Assembly: GCA_023410675.1 (NCBI GenBank)
Contig: JAEYPM010000110.1
Span: 1-64,000, forward strand
Direction of reading: 5' to 3'
Source of the DNA: Bacillota bacterium
Lineage (GTDB): Bacteria > Bacillota > Clostridia > Lachnospirales > Cellulosilyticaceae
DNA: 64,000 nucleotides
This document shows, piece by piece, positions 42,721-51,360 of the stretch. Position 1 is the first letter of the stretch, and the number at the start of each line of letters is the position of its first letter. Below the pieces are notes generated by a model. That model was not told the DNA's origin and made no database searches. It worked only from the letters and a program-made list of their open reading frames with translations. Made by a program: the position numbers and the translations under genes.

Positions 42721-44226
42721 CTAATACATCATCATTTTTTCGTTATAGTCTTTTTGAAGATCATATCTTAAATAATTAATCAACTGATTTAAGAAGGTAC
42801 ATGCATCAACATTGGTCACATATTTTTTAGGAAAAATATAACCGTTATCGGCTTGGATAAGACCTATCTTAGATGCAGCATAGATAGAATCCTTTGCCCC
42901 ATTAGAAATTTTTCCATCATCTACAAATGGAGTATAAGCTTCAAGTGTAGCTATGCCTAGTCTCTCTAGTCCTATTAGCTTCACATTGAGCACATACATA
43001 TGTTCTCTTGTCATAGAGGTGCCTCCACTAAACTGTCCAGCATCAACAAGGCCTGCCTGATAAGCTGCTAATGCATATTTATAATAAGCACTTGATGCAC
43101 TTAAGTCTTTAAAGGGTGATGTGATCTTGGTTATCTCTTTGTCATCAGGTATAGGAAGCTGTAATGCTTTTACAAGCATTTTGATGTATTCTTGTTTGGT
43201 GATCACTTTGTTTGGAGAAAACTTTGTTATATCATCATCTAATATCTTCATACTATACATTCTTTTTATATCAGCTTCTGCTGGATGTCCTTTAAGATGT
43301 GGTGCTTCTTGGACAGAAAGCTGTTCTATAACAGGTGAAGTTTCTACATTCAGCGTGCCTACTTGTTCATCTTCATATAAAAAGCTGTCGCCAACTAATA
43401 TATTAAATCCAAGGACTCCTTCGCTTCTAATAAATTCTTTATGGTTACCTGAAAAACTAATCGCTCCTGGTTCATTGGTATCATACTGAATATCTTTATG
43501 TACTGTAAATGTAGGTGTTTCTTCAATAGCGTATTGATCGATTCCCGCATCTATCATTATATTTCTTCTTTGGGTTTCTGTTTTTGCAAAAGCCTGCTCA
43601 TAACCATAAATAGGACCATTTACAGAAACAGTTACATAACTATTTCCACTTGTAGCCGTCACATTTCTATATACAGCATCATATTGGATATCCCCTCTAT
43701 AATACATAACCCCAGGGGTATAGTCTTCTAATATACTTTTTGTAAAAGTAGATTGACTTTGATCTAAAGAATAAGTTACACCATCAATAACAATAGTTTC
43801 TGTCCATTTTTTCATCTGTGAAGTTTTTGTTAGCTGTTTTCTTTCTTCTTCATAGATATACTGGGTGTCAAAACTCATACTGCGTGTGACTTTATTTTTC
43901 CCATCAGCACTCTGTGCTTTGATAATGTAGTTTTCTACATATTTTCCTTGTCCTTTTGACTTATCCACTTTTCCAGGTCGAACCTCTATTGTTCCCTCTA
44001 CAGCTATAGGCACACCTGTAATATAAATGTTTTCTTTATAAGGCAATCTAAACTTACTAATGGTTGTTGCTTTTTTCTTTTGAGCAAGTGATGTAATCGT
44101 TGGCAACTTAACTCCTGGTGAAATGCCACCAAAATAGCCCATCTCTCCTTCTGCAGCCCAAAGAGGTGTTACACTTAATAAATATGTAAGCAGTATTGCT
44201 GATATTTTCTTAAATTTTGCATTCAC
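42721..44226 (-). CDS. SLH-domain surface protein
   Basis: 501 aa exported protein. Signal peptide about 1-24 (ISAILLTYLLSVTPLWAA). Residues about 25-310 are beta-rich and unrecognised. The C-terminal third holds two to three S-layer-homology motifs (ITSPFKDLSASSAYYKYALA, TPFVDDGKISNGAKDSIYAA and the preceding KMLVKALQLP). SLH domains bind secondary wall polysaccharide, usually pyruvylated; no csaB is in the window. Last gene of a four-gene operon with galU. Confidence 0.8.
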   Translation of the reverse strand: MNAKFKKISAILLTYLLSVTPLWAAEGEMGYFGGISPGVKLPTITSLAQKKKATTISKFRLPYKENIYITGVPIAVEGTIEVRPGKVDKSKGQGKYVENYIIKAQSADGKNKVTRSMSFDTQYIYEEERKQLTKTSQMKKWTETIVIDGVTYSLDQSQSTFTKSILEDYTPGVMYYRGDIQYDAVYRNVTATSGNSYVTVSVNGPIYGYEQAFAKTETQRRNIMIDAGIDQYAIEETPTFTVHKDIQYDTNEPGAISFSGNHKEFIRSEGVLGFNILVGDSFLYEDEQVGTLNVETSPVIEQLSVQEAPHLKGHPAEADIKRMYSMKILDDDITKFSPNKVITKQEYIKMLVKALQLPIPDDKEITKITSPFKDLSASSAYYKYALAAYQAGLVDAGQFSGGTSMTREHMYVLNVKLIGLERLGIATLEAYTPFVDDGKISNGAKDSIYAASKIGLIQADNGYIFPKKYVTNVDACTFLNQLINYLRYDLQKDYNEKMMMY

Positions 44227-44275
44227 TAACCTTCCCTCCTCTTATCCAATATAGAATACTTCGGTGCATTCTATA

Positions 44276-46012
44276 TCACTGAACAATGACAATACTAGCT
44301 GTTATATCCCCAGTAGTTTGTTTGATATTGGCATCTACCATACCGATTATTTTATCTCCTGGTTCTAAAAGCCTTAATGGAATCACCTTTCCTTCTTTTA
44401 CAATAATACTATTTGATGCAAGCTTAATTGATGCACCTACATTCTTGTTACTAAAAAGTGTCCAGTTTTTATATGCTTTTTGATAATAATACAAGTCTTT
44501 TACTTTTATTTCATCTTCACCTATTTCATAGATTGATCCCTTGATACTTTCTGTATGGTAAGGAGCATCTGTTATAACCGTAGCCTTGTCTCCTAAAGTA
44601 ACAATAGTGTACACTGCTCCAATATTACTGTTTTCTCCATATCCCAAAAAGCCTTCTATGCCATTTGAAACAGGACCATCTTCACTATAAAACTTTGTGC
44701 TATGATCAATCGTAAAACTCCTTGGCGTAGGATGGAAATACCATAGATTGTTTTCTAACAAGGAAACTGTTTCTACCTCAAACATTTCTCTCTCAACTAT
44801 CTTTTTAATACGCCCTCTATAAACTTGAAGTTCTCCTGTGGTTTTAGGGGATGTAATATTGATCAGTGCTGCTTTATTTTCACCACTTACAACAACTTGT
44901 GCATAATCGCCAATCATAATGTTGTGGGGTTCTATAAGTCTTTTATCTCTTACAATAAGTGTATCTGTTCCCACCGTCAGGTTTTCTCCAGATAAAAGTC
45001 TTATCGTTGATGATGTTGCATCGATGATGGTGGTAGATGGAAGTGTATTTTGAAATGCTCCTTGAAAATTTAGCTTAGCTGCTGTCTCTTTTCCCATAGA
45101 CTGTTGTGCGGCTATATAGACAGCTTCGCCTGTATTCTTAAGATTTCTTGCCATATAATCAGCAGATACCCTCTGACCACTTTTATATATTTCTACAACT
45201 TTAGAATCAAATTTAATGGGTAAAACATTGTTATAAGGGCCCCACCCTGACTTTGTTAAAGCTTGTGCATACTTTATGTTCACTATATTTTTGTAAGCAT
45301 CTATGCTCACTAGATCTCCTTTGTAAAGGTTGCTTATGTATTTTGTATCTTGATCTACTACTATTTCCATAACCTCTTCTTCAACAATACCTGCTCCTAA
45401 TATCTTCTTAGCAACAAGTACTTTAATCCAATCCCCTTCATTTAAGCGGCTTAGGGAAAAGGATACGCCTTTTTTAGTAATCGGTGTATTAAGAGGAACA
45501 TCATAGACGAAAAGAGCACCTTTTTCATCTTGAAGTGTAAGGTTTGCCTGATCCCCGCTTAGATCCCATGTATGAACCTTTCCATATACCATTTGATAAT
45601 CATTATAAGCACTAATATAAGTAATCACTTTGTTCTTATTTGTACGCACATAAATCACATCGCCTGGTTTAATGGCATCTATATCCGTATCTCTAGGGTC
45701 AAAATTAAAATATGGAAAAAGTTCATCAATATAACCGATCCTATCTTCACTTTCATAGTAAGGATCCTTTTCTACAGTAATCTCATTTCTGTAGTAAGTT
45801 GCTTTGATAGTCTCTCCATTTCTATTTCTATATACGATATATCCAAGGTCTGGATCATTTTCCATTACGATACCAATATCTTCATAAATCGTATGACTTT
45901 CTGCTTCTTGATACTGATCTTGATCTAAATAGGGTGAGCTATCTGCCCATACTGTACCTGTCACTGATAAAATGGTTAATGCTACACAAACTATTTTCGT
46001 CCATTTTCTCAT
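44276..46012 (-). CDS. Exported protein of unknown function
   Basis: 578 aa. Clear signal peptide (1-23, ending TVWADS), no other membrane segment, no catalytic motif that I recognise. It is beta-rich with repeated short segments of the type 'GDYAQVVVSGENKAALINI' and 'GDKATVITDAP', suggesting several small beta-barrel modules. GGAGGGG precedes the ATG. It lies between galU and the SLH gene (29- and 49-base gaps), so a wall- or S-layer-associated role is plausible. Confidence 0.6.
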   Translation of the reverse strand: MRKWTKIVCVALTILSVTGTVWADSSPYLDQDQYQEAESHTIYEDIGIVMENDPDLGYIVYRNRNGETIKATYYRNEITVEKDPYYESEDRIGYIDELFPYFNFDPRDTDIDAIKPGDVIYVRTNKNKVITYISAYNDYQMVYGKVHTWDLSGDQANLTLQDEKGALFVYDVPLNTPITKKGVSFSLSRLNEGDWIKVLVAKKILGAGIVEEEVMEIVVDQDTKYISNLYKGDLVSIDAYKNIVNIKYAQALTKSGWGPYNNVLPIKFDSKVVEIYKSGQRVSADYMARNLKNTGEAVYIAAQQSMGKETAAKLNFQGAFQNTLPSTTIIDATSSTIRLLSGENLTVGTDTLIVRDKRLIEPHNIMIGDYAQVVVSGENKAALINITSPKTTGELQVYRGRIKKIVEREMFEVETVSLLENNLWYFHPTPRSFTIDHSTKFYSEDGPVSNGIEGFLGYGENSNIGAVYTIVTLGDKATVITDAPYHTESIKGSIYEIGEDEIKVKDLYYYQKAYKNWTLFSNKNVGASIKLASNSIIVKEGKVIPLRLLEPGDKIIGMVDANIKQTTGDITASIVIVQ

Positions 46013-46041
46013 ATCTTTTCCCCTCCATCATCCATTTCAGT

Positions 46042-46917
46042 CTATTCTTTAAAAGATGCTGTTAACGCTATAAGATATTTTTTGAATTCTTCTCTAAGGT
46101 CGTTCCTATCTAAAGCAAACTCAACCGTAGCTTGTAAAAATCCCATTTTATTTCCAACATCATAACGTTTGCCTTCAAAACAGTAAGCATACATTGCTTG
46201 ATTTTTGGATAATTTGTTGAGTGCATCCGTCAGTTGTATTTCTCCTCCTGCTCCTACTTCTTGCTTCTCTAAATAAGAAAAAATGTCAGGGGTCATAATA
46301 TACCTTCCAAGTGCTGCAATATTGGTTGGTGCATCATCTACTGGCGGTTTTTCTATCATATTTCTAACCATATATATGTCCTCTTCAATACAGGTTCCAT
46401 CGATAATGCCATATTTATTGACTTCACTATGAGCCACAGGTTGAACACCTAATATAGTGGTCTGATACTTATCATAAACATCTATCATCTGCTTAAGCAC
46501 AGGAACTTTAGATGTAATAACGTCATCTCCCAAAAGAACTGCAAAAGGTTCATCCCCAATAAATGTTCTTGCTGTATACACTGCATGCCCAAGTCCTCTA
46601 GGTTCTTTTTGTCTAATATAATAAATATTTGCAATCTGGGAAATTGATCTTGCTAAATCTAAAAGCTCTTCATTTCCTTTCTTTTCTAACTCTAACTCAA
46701 GCTCAACCGATTTATCAAAGTGGTCTTCTATAGCTTTTTTTGTGCGACCTGTCACAATAATAATATCTTCTATTCCTGAAGCAACTGCTTCTTCTACAAT
46801 ATATTGAATCGTCGGTTTATCTACTATCGGAAGCATTTCTTTTGGTTGAGCCTTTGTCGCTGGTAAAAATCTTGTTCCAAGTCCAGCTGCTGGTATAATT
46901 GCTTTTTTAATTCTCAT
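46042..46917 (-). CDS. galU: UTP-glucose-1-phosphate uridylyltransferase
   Basis: Makes UDP-glucose, the donor for the WcaJ-type initiator and the substrate of UDP-glucose dehydrogenase. KKAIIPAAGLGTRFLPATKA at the N-terminus, KPTIQYIVEEAVASGI, LLGDDVI, GAGGEIQLTDAL. 291 aa with the start set at ATG 46917 behind AAGGGG; the longer frame adds 20 residues overlapping the upstream gene. Co-operonic with two surface-protein genes, which links sugar supply to envelope assembly. Confidence 0.95.
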   Translation of the reverse strand: MRIKKAIIPAAGLGTRFLPATKAQPKEMLPIVDKPTIQYIVEEAVASGIEDIIIVTGRTKKAIEDHFDKSVELELELEKKGNEELLDLARSISQIANIYYIRQKEPRGLGHAVYTARTFIGDEPFAVLLGDDVITSKVPVLKQMIDVYDKYQTTILGVQPVAHSEVNKYGIIDGTCIEEDIYMVRNMIEKPPVDDAPTNIAALGRYIMTPDIFSYLEKQEVGAGGEIQLTDALNKLSKNQAMYAYCFEGKRYDVGNKMGFLQATVEFALDRNDLREEFKKYLIALTASFKE

Positions 46918-46945
46918 ATTGCACCCCTTGCCTTCTACCATCTTT

Positions 46946-47344
46946 TTATATTCTTTTGATACTATATATATTATCACTTATTTTAGCTTGCTGCATCCAC
47001 AATTCATAATAAAGCTTAAGCTGAAAATGTGATAACTCTCTGGTCATTTCAATTCTTTTTGTTACAACGCTTAAGTCCATGTTGCCAAATCCAGTAGGAT
47101 AGGAAGTATTGTAACAAAATCCCTCACGAAATTCTAAATTCGTATTAATACTCCCTTGTCTTTTTACATAGACTATATTATCTTTTATTTTAATAGTTGT
47201 TTTTATCTTTTGCTCTGGATCACTAAAAATAAGATAAATAGCAAAGTTTTTTTCTGCTATCGAAGCTTCATAGGTTACTTCATTCATTTCCTGATGAACT
47301 TCATAGATTTGCTTATCCAGCACAATAATCTTGCCTTGCTCCAT
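46946..47344 (-). CDS. Small protein of unknown function
   Basis: 132 aa, soluble, mixed charge, no signal peptide. I do not recognise a family. The N-terminal half looks beta-rich (GKIIVLDKQIYEVHQEMNEV) and the C-terminal half alpha-helical (FQLKLYYELWMQQAKI). AGGTGG lies seven bases before its ATG. First gene of the galU operon, 28 bases upstream of galU. Confidence 0.65.
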   Translation of the reverse strand: MEQGKIIVLDKQIYEVHQEMNEVTYEASIAEKNFAIYLIFSDPEQKIKTTIKIKDNIVYVKRQGSINTNLEFREGFCYNTSYPTGFGNMDLSVVTKRIEMTRELSHFQLKLYYELWMQQAKISDNIYSIKRI

Positions 47345-47411
47345 AGTTCCACCTATTTCTCAATAATAATCTTATTTTATCATAGATCACCTATTAATTA
47401 CCATCATTCTC

Positions 47412-47440
47412 TTGAAGTTGTAATTTGTTTGTTATACAAT
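47412..47440 (+). promoter_or_regulatory. Promoter of the FAD-oxidoreductase gene
   Basis: TTGAAG (47412-47417), 17-base spacer, TACAAT (47435-47440), in the 154-base gap between divergent genes. Confidence 0.6.
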
Positions 47441-47498
47441 ATGATTCATACGAATTTTCAATCTATTATAAAAAGCAATAAAGGAGTTTCAAAAACAT

Positions 47499-49358
47499 AT
47501 GCTTGCACAAGGTTTTATGAAGAAGTTTAGAAAATCTATGAAACACGGACTACTCATTTTACTACTTATTTTATTATTCCCTATTTTTTTATTTTTTAAC
47601 AGTCATACCCAGTATCCTACTTATGATATTGTTGTCGTAGGAAGTGACCCAGAGGGTATTAGCAGCGCTATAGCTGCTACGCGTCTGGGAAAAAAAGTGC
47701 TCATAATAGATAGTCGAAGCGAAGTAGGTGGCTTATATACCAGCGGTATGCTCTGTATGCTTGATCTCAACTATGCAGAAGCTAACAGTACAAAAATAGT
47801 CAATGAAGGTATTTTTGCAGAATTTTATCGTAATATTGGAGATGATGGTGCTATTGATATTAAAGAAACAAAAAAGTATTTTATGGACTTAATTCATCAA
47901 AATAATATTACACTTATCCTAAACGCTAGCGACTTTAGACCTATATTATTAGATAAAAAAGCTGTGGGGCTTTCCTTTGATAAAGATGGAAAAACCTTTT
48001 CTATAGCTTGTGGTATGCTTATTGATGCGTCACGTGATGCACAAATAGCACGCCTAGCAGGCGTTCCTTATACACTCGGTCGTGAAGATCTGGGTATGAA
48101 AGACTGCCATGCTGCCTCTACCTTAGTATTTTCTGTAAAGGGCGTGGATTGGGAACGGGTAAAAGAATATCTTAATACAGATGATTCTATGTATACTGGT
48201 GCTACTTCTAAAGTTGCTTGGGGTTATGAAGAGATGCTTAACTATCGCCTCAGCTCTCTTGATGTGCAGTTAAGAGCACTGAACCTGGCTCTTCAAAAGG
48301 ATGGGAGCGTGGTCATCAATGCTCTTCAAATTTTCGAAGGGGACTTACTTGCTCCAAACTATGAAAACTATATCCGTGAAAAAGGGAAAGCTGAACTTAA
48401 GGAAATCGTTCCTTATCTGCAAAAAAATGCTCCTGGATTTGAAAATGCCTCTTTATATAAAGTGGCCGATGAGCTCTATATTAGGGAAGGGGTTCACATT
48501 ATAGGCGAAGATAGGCTAACTGGTGAGGATATTTTTGCAAACAAAGACTATATTAATAAAATTGCATATGGTAGTTATCCTCTTGATTTACAGTCTACCA
48601 AAAGAGATCGCACGGGAGGAACCATTTTATCAGGGCGCAACCTATATACTATTCCCCTTGGCGTTACAATTCCTAAAGGAATTGATAATCTTTTCGTCGT
48701 TGGTCGCAGTGCAAGCTATGATAGTATTGCACATAGTAGTGCCAGAACTGTTCCTGTAGGTATTGCTGTAGCTCAAGCAGCAGGCATCACTGCCGCCTAC
48801 TGTATCGACAACAACCTAACACCACGCATAGCAAATAGAGATACGAACCACTTTGGCGAAATAAGAAAGCTTCTCGAAAACGCCCGCGTTGAATTAAACA
48901 CACCACTTCCATCAAATGAGGAAGGCAATGAATGGTATTGGCGTTACATCAAACGGCTAAGGTCAGGTGCTCTATTATCCAAAGAATATAATTATACAAA
49001 TGACTATAGAATTGGAGAACCTGCACAAAATGGTATTGTTCATAGAATATTAAAGCTTACAGAGGCAAATTCCAACATTCCAACTCCTAAGCTACCTATT
49101 GAGCCTCACGATAATTTAGTAACAGAAGATTGGTTATTAAAAGTCGTTAATCATCTCCTAAGCAGCAACTACCCTTCCTTTAAGCAGCTTTATAAAGATG
49201 AAATTATTGATACTACTACTTTTCGTGAATTATCAAAAACTAATACTATAAATAATGAACATGTATACGCTATTATGGATCAAGTGCTGTATGAATTACG
49301 TACTAGAAACAATATGCACATCCCCTCTCTAGACAAAATTATTCGCTATGACAGATAA
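47499..49358 (+). CDS. Membrane-anchored FAD-dependent oxidoreductase
   Basis: 619 aa. N-terminal membrane helix (about 17-33, LLILLLILLFPIFLFF), then an FAD_oxidored-type flavin domain: IVVVGSDPEGISSAIAATRL (a variant of GXGXXG), VLIIDSRSEVGGLYTSGML, a central GMLIDASRDAQIARLAGVP and a C-terminal FAD segment NLFVVGRSASYDSIAHSSAR. Substrate unknown; the family includes secreted oxidoreductases acting on carbohydrates or small molecules. The helix would place the enzyme outside the cell if oriented N-in. The start may be ATG 47499 (AAGGAG 12 bases upstream) or ATG 47517. Confidence 0.75.
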   Translation: MLAQGFMKKFRKSMKHGLLILLLILLFPIFLFFNSHTQYPTYDIVVVGSDPEGISSAIAATRLGKKVLIIDSRSEVGGLYTSGMLCMLDLNYAEANSTKIVNEGIFAEFYRNIGDDGAIDIKETKKYFMDLIHQNNITLILNASDFRPILLDKKAVGLSFDKDGKTFSIACGMLIDASRDAQIARLAGVPYTLGREDLGMKDCHAASTLVFSVKGVDWERVKEYLNTDDSMYTGATSKVAWGYEEMLNYRLSSLDVQLRALNLALQKDGSVVINALQIFEGDLLAPNYENYIREKGKAELKEIVPYLQKNAPGFENASLYKVADELYIREGVHIIGEDRLTGEDIFANKDYINKIAYGSYPLDLQSTKRDRTGGTILSGRNLYTIPLGVTIPKGIDNLFVVGRSASYDSIAHSSARTVPVGIAVAQAAGITAAYCIDNNLTPRIANRDTNHFGEIRKLLENARVELNTPLPSNEEGNEWYWRYIKRLRSGALLSKEYNYTNDYRIGEPAQNGIVHRILKLTEANSNIPTPKLPIEPHDNLVTEDWLLKVVNHLLSSNYPSFKQLYKDEIIDTTTFRELSKTNTINNEHVYAIMDQVLYELRTRNNMHIPSLDKIIRYDR

Positions 49359-49368
49359 CAAAGAACCT

Positions 49369-49401
49369 AAAAAGCCACATTAGAATTATTCTAATGTGGC
49401 T
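49369..49401 (-). terminator. Terminator overlapping the end of ddl
   Basis: Perfect 14-base stem (49373-49386 and 49388-49401) with a single central base; the ddl stop codon is in it. A's on the left give TTTTT on the minus strand. Confidence 0.8.
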
Positions 49402-50438
49402 CCTTCTATAAGTTTTGTAATAAGTTCTCTAATAGGAATTCCTTCTGCTTCAAAAAGCATAGGATACATACTGATTGATGTAAAACCAGGAATCGTATTA
49501 ATTTCATTGAAAATAACTTTCCCATTTTGCTTAACAAAGAAATCTATCCTTGCAAAGCCTTTACCTGATACAGCAATAAAAATATCCCTTGCATAGCTTC
49601 TTATCTCGTCTTTAATTTCCTCTGGAAGGTCAGCATCTACTATAGTCCTTGATTCTCCACTATTATATTTCGCATCAAAGTCATAAAATGCTGCCCCTGT
49701 CACGATTTCACCTACACCTGATACCATAAAGTTATCATTTCCAAGTACAGCTGTTTCTACTTCTCTTCCTACTATTGTCTCTTCTACGAGTATCTTTTCA
49801 TCATATTGTGCTGCTATATATAAGGCCTTAGTCAGTTCTTCTTTATTAGTCGCCTTAGATACACCTACTGAGGATCCTGTATTTGCTGGTTTTACAAAGT
49901 ACGGATATGGAAAAGCTCTTTCTATTTTTTGTATAGCCCTAGTAATATTTTCACATTCTGCTTTTTTAATGACTACATATTTTGCCTGTGGCACACCAAT
50001 CTTATCAGCTATAATCTTCGTAATCACTTTATCCATTGACATAGCTGATGCGGCAACACCACAACCAACAAATGGTATCTGTGCTAACTGGCATAATCCT
50101 TGAACCGTTCCATCTTCACCATATTTACCATGAAGTATTGGAAACACAGCATCTATACTAATAAATACATTTTCTCCACTTTCTTTTACGAGCCAAAGTC
50201 CTTTATGTGTGGCATCTGGGCTTAAAATAGCTGGAATACCTTGACTCTCCCATTTATGCGTAATCAAATTTTCGATTGGCCCTTTATATAAAAGCCACTT
50301 ACCCTCTTTAGTAATCCCAACTGGATAAATCTCATAGTACTCCTGATCTATGTTCGTTAAAATGGTAGTTGCAGATCTAAGAGATATATCATGCTCTGTT
50401 GACTGACCACCAAACAATAGTAGTAAATTTTTTTTCAT
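49386..50438 (-). CDS. ddl: D-alanine-D-alanine ligase
   Basis: Joins two D-alanines for peptidoglycan. 350 aa ATP-grasp enzyme: LLLFGGQSTEHDISLRSA, HGKYGEDGTVQGLCQL, FVKPANTGSSVGVSKA, and IDFFVKQNGKVIFNEINTIP with the metal ligands. The loop FYDFDAKYNSGES is of the Tyr-containing D-Ala:D-Ala type rather than the D-lactate type. Monocistronic, with a terminator embedded in its last codons and a palindromic element 20 bases upstream. Confidence 0.95.
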   Translation of the reverse strand: MKKNLLLLFGGQSTEHDISLRSATTILTNIDQEYYEIYPVGITKEGKWLLYKGPIENLITHKWESQGIPAILSPDATHKGLWLVKESGENVFISIDAVFPILHGKYGEDGTVQGLCQLAQIPFVGCGVAASAMSMDKVITKIIADKIGVPQAKYVVIKKAECENITRAIQKIERAFPYPYFVKPANTGSSVGVSKATNKEELTKALYIAAQYDEKILVEETIVGREVETAVLGNDNFMVSGVGEIVTGAAFYDFDAKYNSGESRTIVDADLPEEIKDEIRSYARDIFIAVSGKGFARIDFFVKQNGKVIFNEINTIPGFTSISMYPMLFEAEGIPIRELITKLIEGATLE

Positions 50439-50458
50439 TTTCTATCCTCCCAAATATA

Positions 50459-50504
50459 GAATTCACATGTTAGCTTTTGAACTTAATCCTTCTTATGTGA
50501 ATTC
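50459..50504. repeat. Palindromic intergenic element (same family as the array at 60.3 kb)
   Basis: GAATTCACAT (50459-50468) and ATGTGAATTC (50495-50504) are perfect 10-base arms around a 26-base loop. The arms share GAATTCA(C)A with the A-type hairpins at 60342 and 60420. It lies between ddl and spoIIR. Confidence 0.6.
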
Positions 50505-50607
50505 ACTTAAACAAAATCCTTATGCCATGTTTTTTGCCTATGTCTATTTTAGTACCTTTAGGATAAATATTCAATATAAAGAATTTCTCTTTATAATATA
50601 TTACAAT

Positions 50608-51285
50608 TTATGGAAATTGTTTCTCTTTTTCTCTGTTGATTCTATTTTTCTCATTTATTGTATCTACTATTTTGAATCTTATCTGATAGTCATTACTATT
50701 GAGTCCACTTATGACGCTCAGCTGTTCCTTATTTAGATGCTCTTCTAATTCTTGTTTACCTTCTAAAGGAACAACCCCTGTAGCCGCATCAACATAACAC
50801 AATGGTGGAAACATGACACACCACCAATTTTCTCCTTTTCCTTCTCCAATAATAATTCTGAATGCCTCATAAGTTCCCGCAGGAAAAACAACGTCTCCAT
50901 AAGCTTTTGTAGGAAAACTTGCCTCCCCTAGGCTGCAGTATACTCCATAACTTTTATTAGAGCCTTCAATGGTTTCTTTAGCTATTGCTTGCATTTGGTT
51001 TAAATTTTGCCTAATTTTTTGCCTGGTTTCTTCCACACTTTTAGAGTCTTTAAGAATCGGTTGCATATAGTCGATCACTCTATCCTTTACCTTTTGCTTC
51101 AAAAGTTGGTCTTCAACTGTATCACTGTTTGCAACAACATGAAAACGTATCATTCCTTTAGATAAGTCTTCTACTTTGTTTTGTGCATAAAAAGTAAGGG
51201 TTTTATATAAAACTGAAGTAGTAAAAATAATGATTGATAGGGCAAATACTATGTAAACTATATTTTTCTTAATTATATAATACAT
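50608..51285 (-). CDS. spoIIR: Stage II sporulation protein R
   Basis: Forespore-made, exported signal that triggers SpoIIGA-dependent processing of pro-sigma-E in the mother cell. 225 aa with one N-terminal membrane/signal segment (about 9-28), then RFHVVANSDTVEDQLLKQKV and GENWWCVMFPPLCYVDAATG, both hallmarks of the family. AGGAGG lies seven bases before the ATG. It directly follows the gerK operon, but has its own sigma-F-like promoter. Confidence 0.93.
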   Translation of the reverse strand: MYYIIKKNIVYIVFALSIIIFTTSVLYKTLTFYAQNKVEDLSKGMIRFHVVANSDTVEDQLLKQKVKDRVIDYMQPILKDSKSVEETRQKIRQNLNQMQAIAKETIEGSNKSYGVYCSLGEASFPTKAYGDVVFPAGTYEAFRIIIGEGKGENWWCVMFPPLCYVDAATGVVPLEGKQELEEHLNKEQLSVISGLNSNDYQIRFKIVDTINEKNRINREKEKQFP

Positions 51286-51340
51286 AACTTTTCCTCCTAG
51301 AACTTGAATGATAGTATCATTATTTCCATGAGGAAAAGTT
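51286..51340 (-). promoter_or_regulatory. Hairpin that can hide the spoIIR ribosome site in read-through RNA
   Basis: AACTTTTCCTC and GAGGAAAAGTT (positions 51340-51330 and 51296-51286 on the minus strand) pair perfectly over 11 bases; the second arm contains GAGG of the spoIIR ribosome site. An inner 7-base palindrome AATGATA/TATCATT strengthens the fold. No T-run follows, so it is not a terminator. The 5' arm lies within the spacer of the sigma-F-like promoter, so it would be absent from transcripts made there. Confidence 0.6.
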
Positions 51341-51347
51341 TTTATAC
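51318..51347 (-). promoter_or_regulatory. Sigma-F-type promoter of spoIIR
   Basis: GTATA (51347-51343), 15-base spacer, GGAAATAATG (51327-51318). This fits the B. subtilis sigma-F pattern (GYATA; GGNNANANTR) at every fixed position, and spoIIR is a known sigma-F gene. Predicted start near 51312. Confidence 0.7.
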
Positions 51348-51360
51348 ACCAGTATATTAT

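Noticed and set aside
49386..50438. D-Ala-D-Lac ligase (vancomycin-resistance type)
   Set aside because: The active-site loop FYDFDAKYNSGES is of the ordinary D-Ala-D-Ala kind, and no vanH or vanX genes are near.
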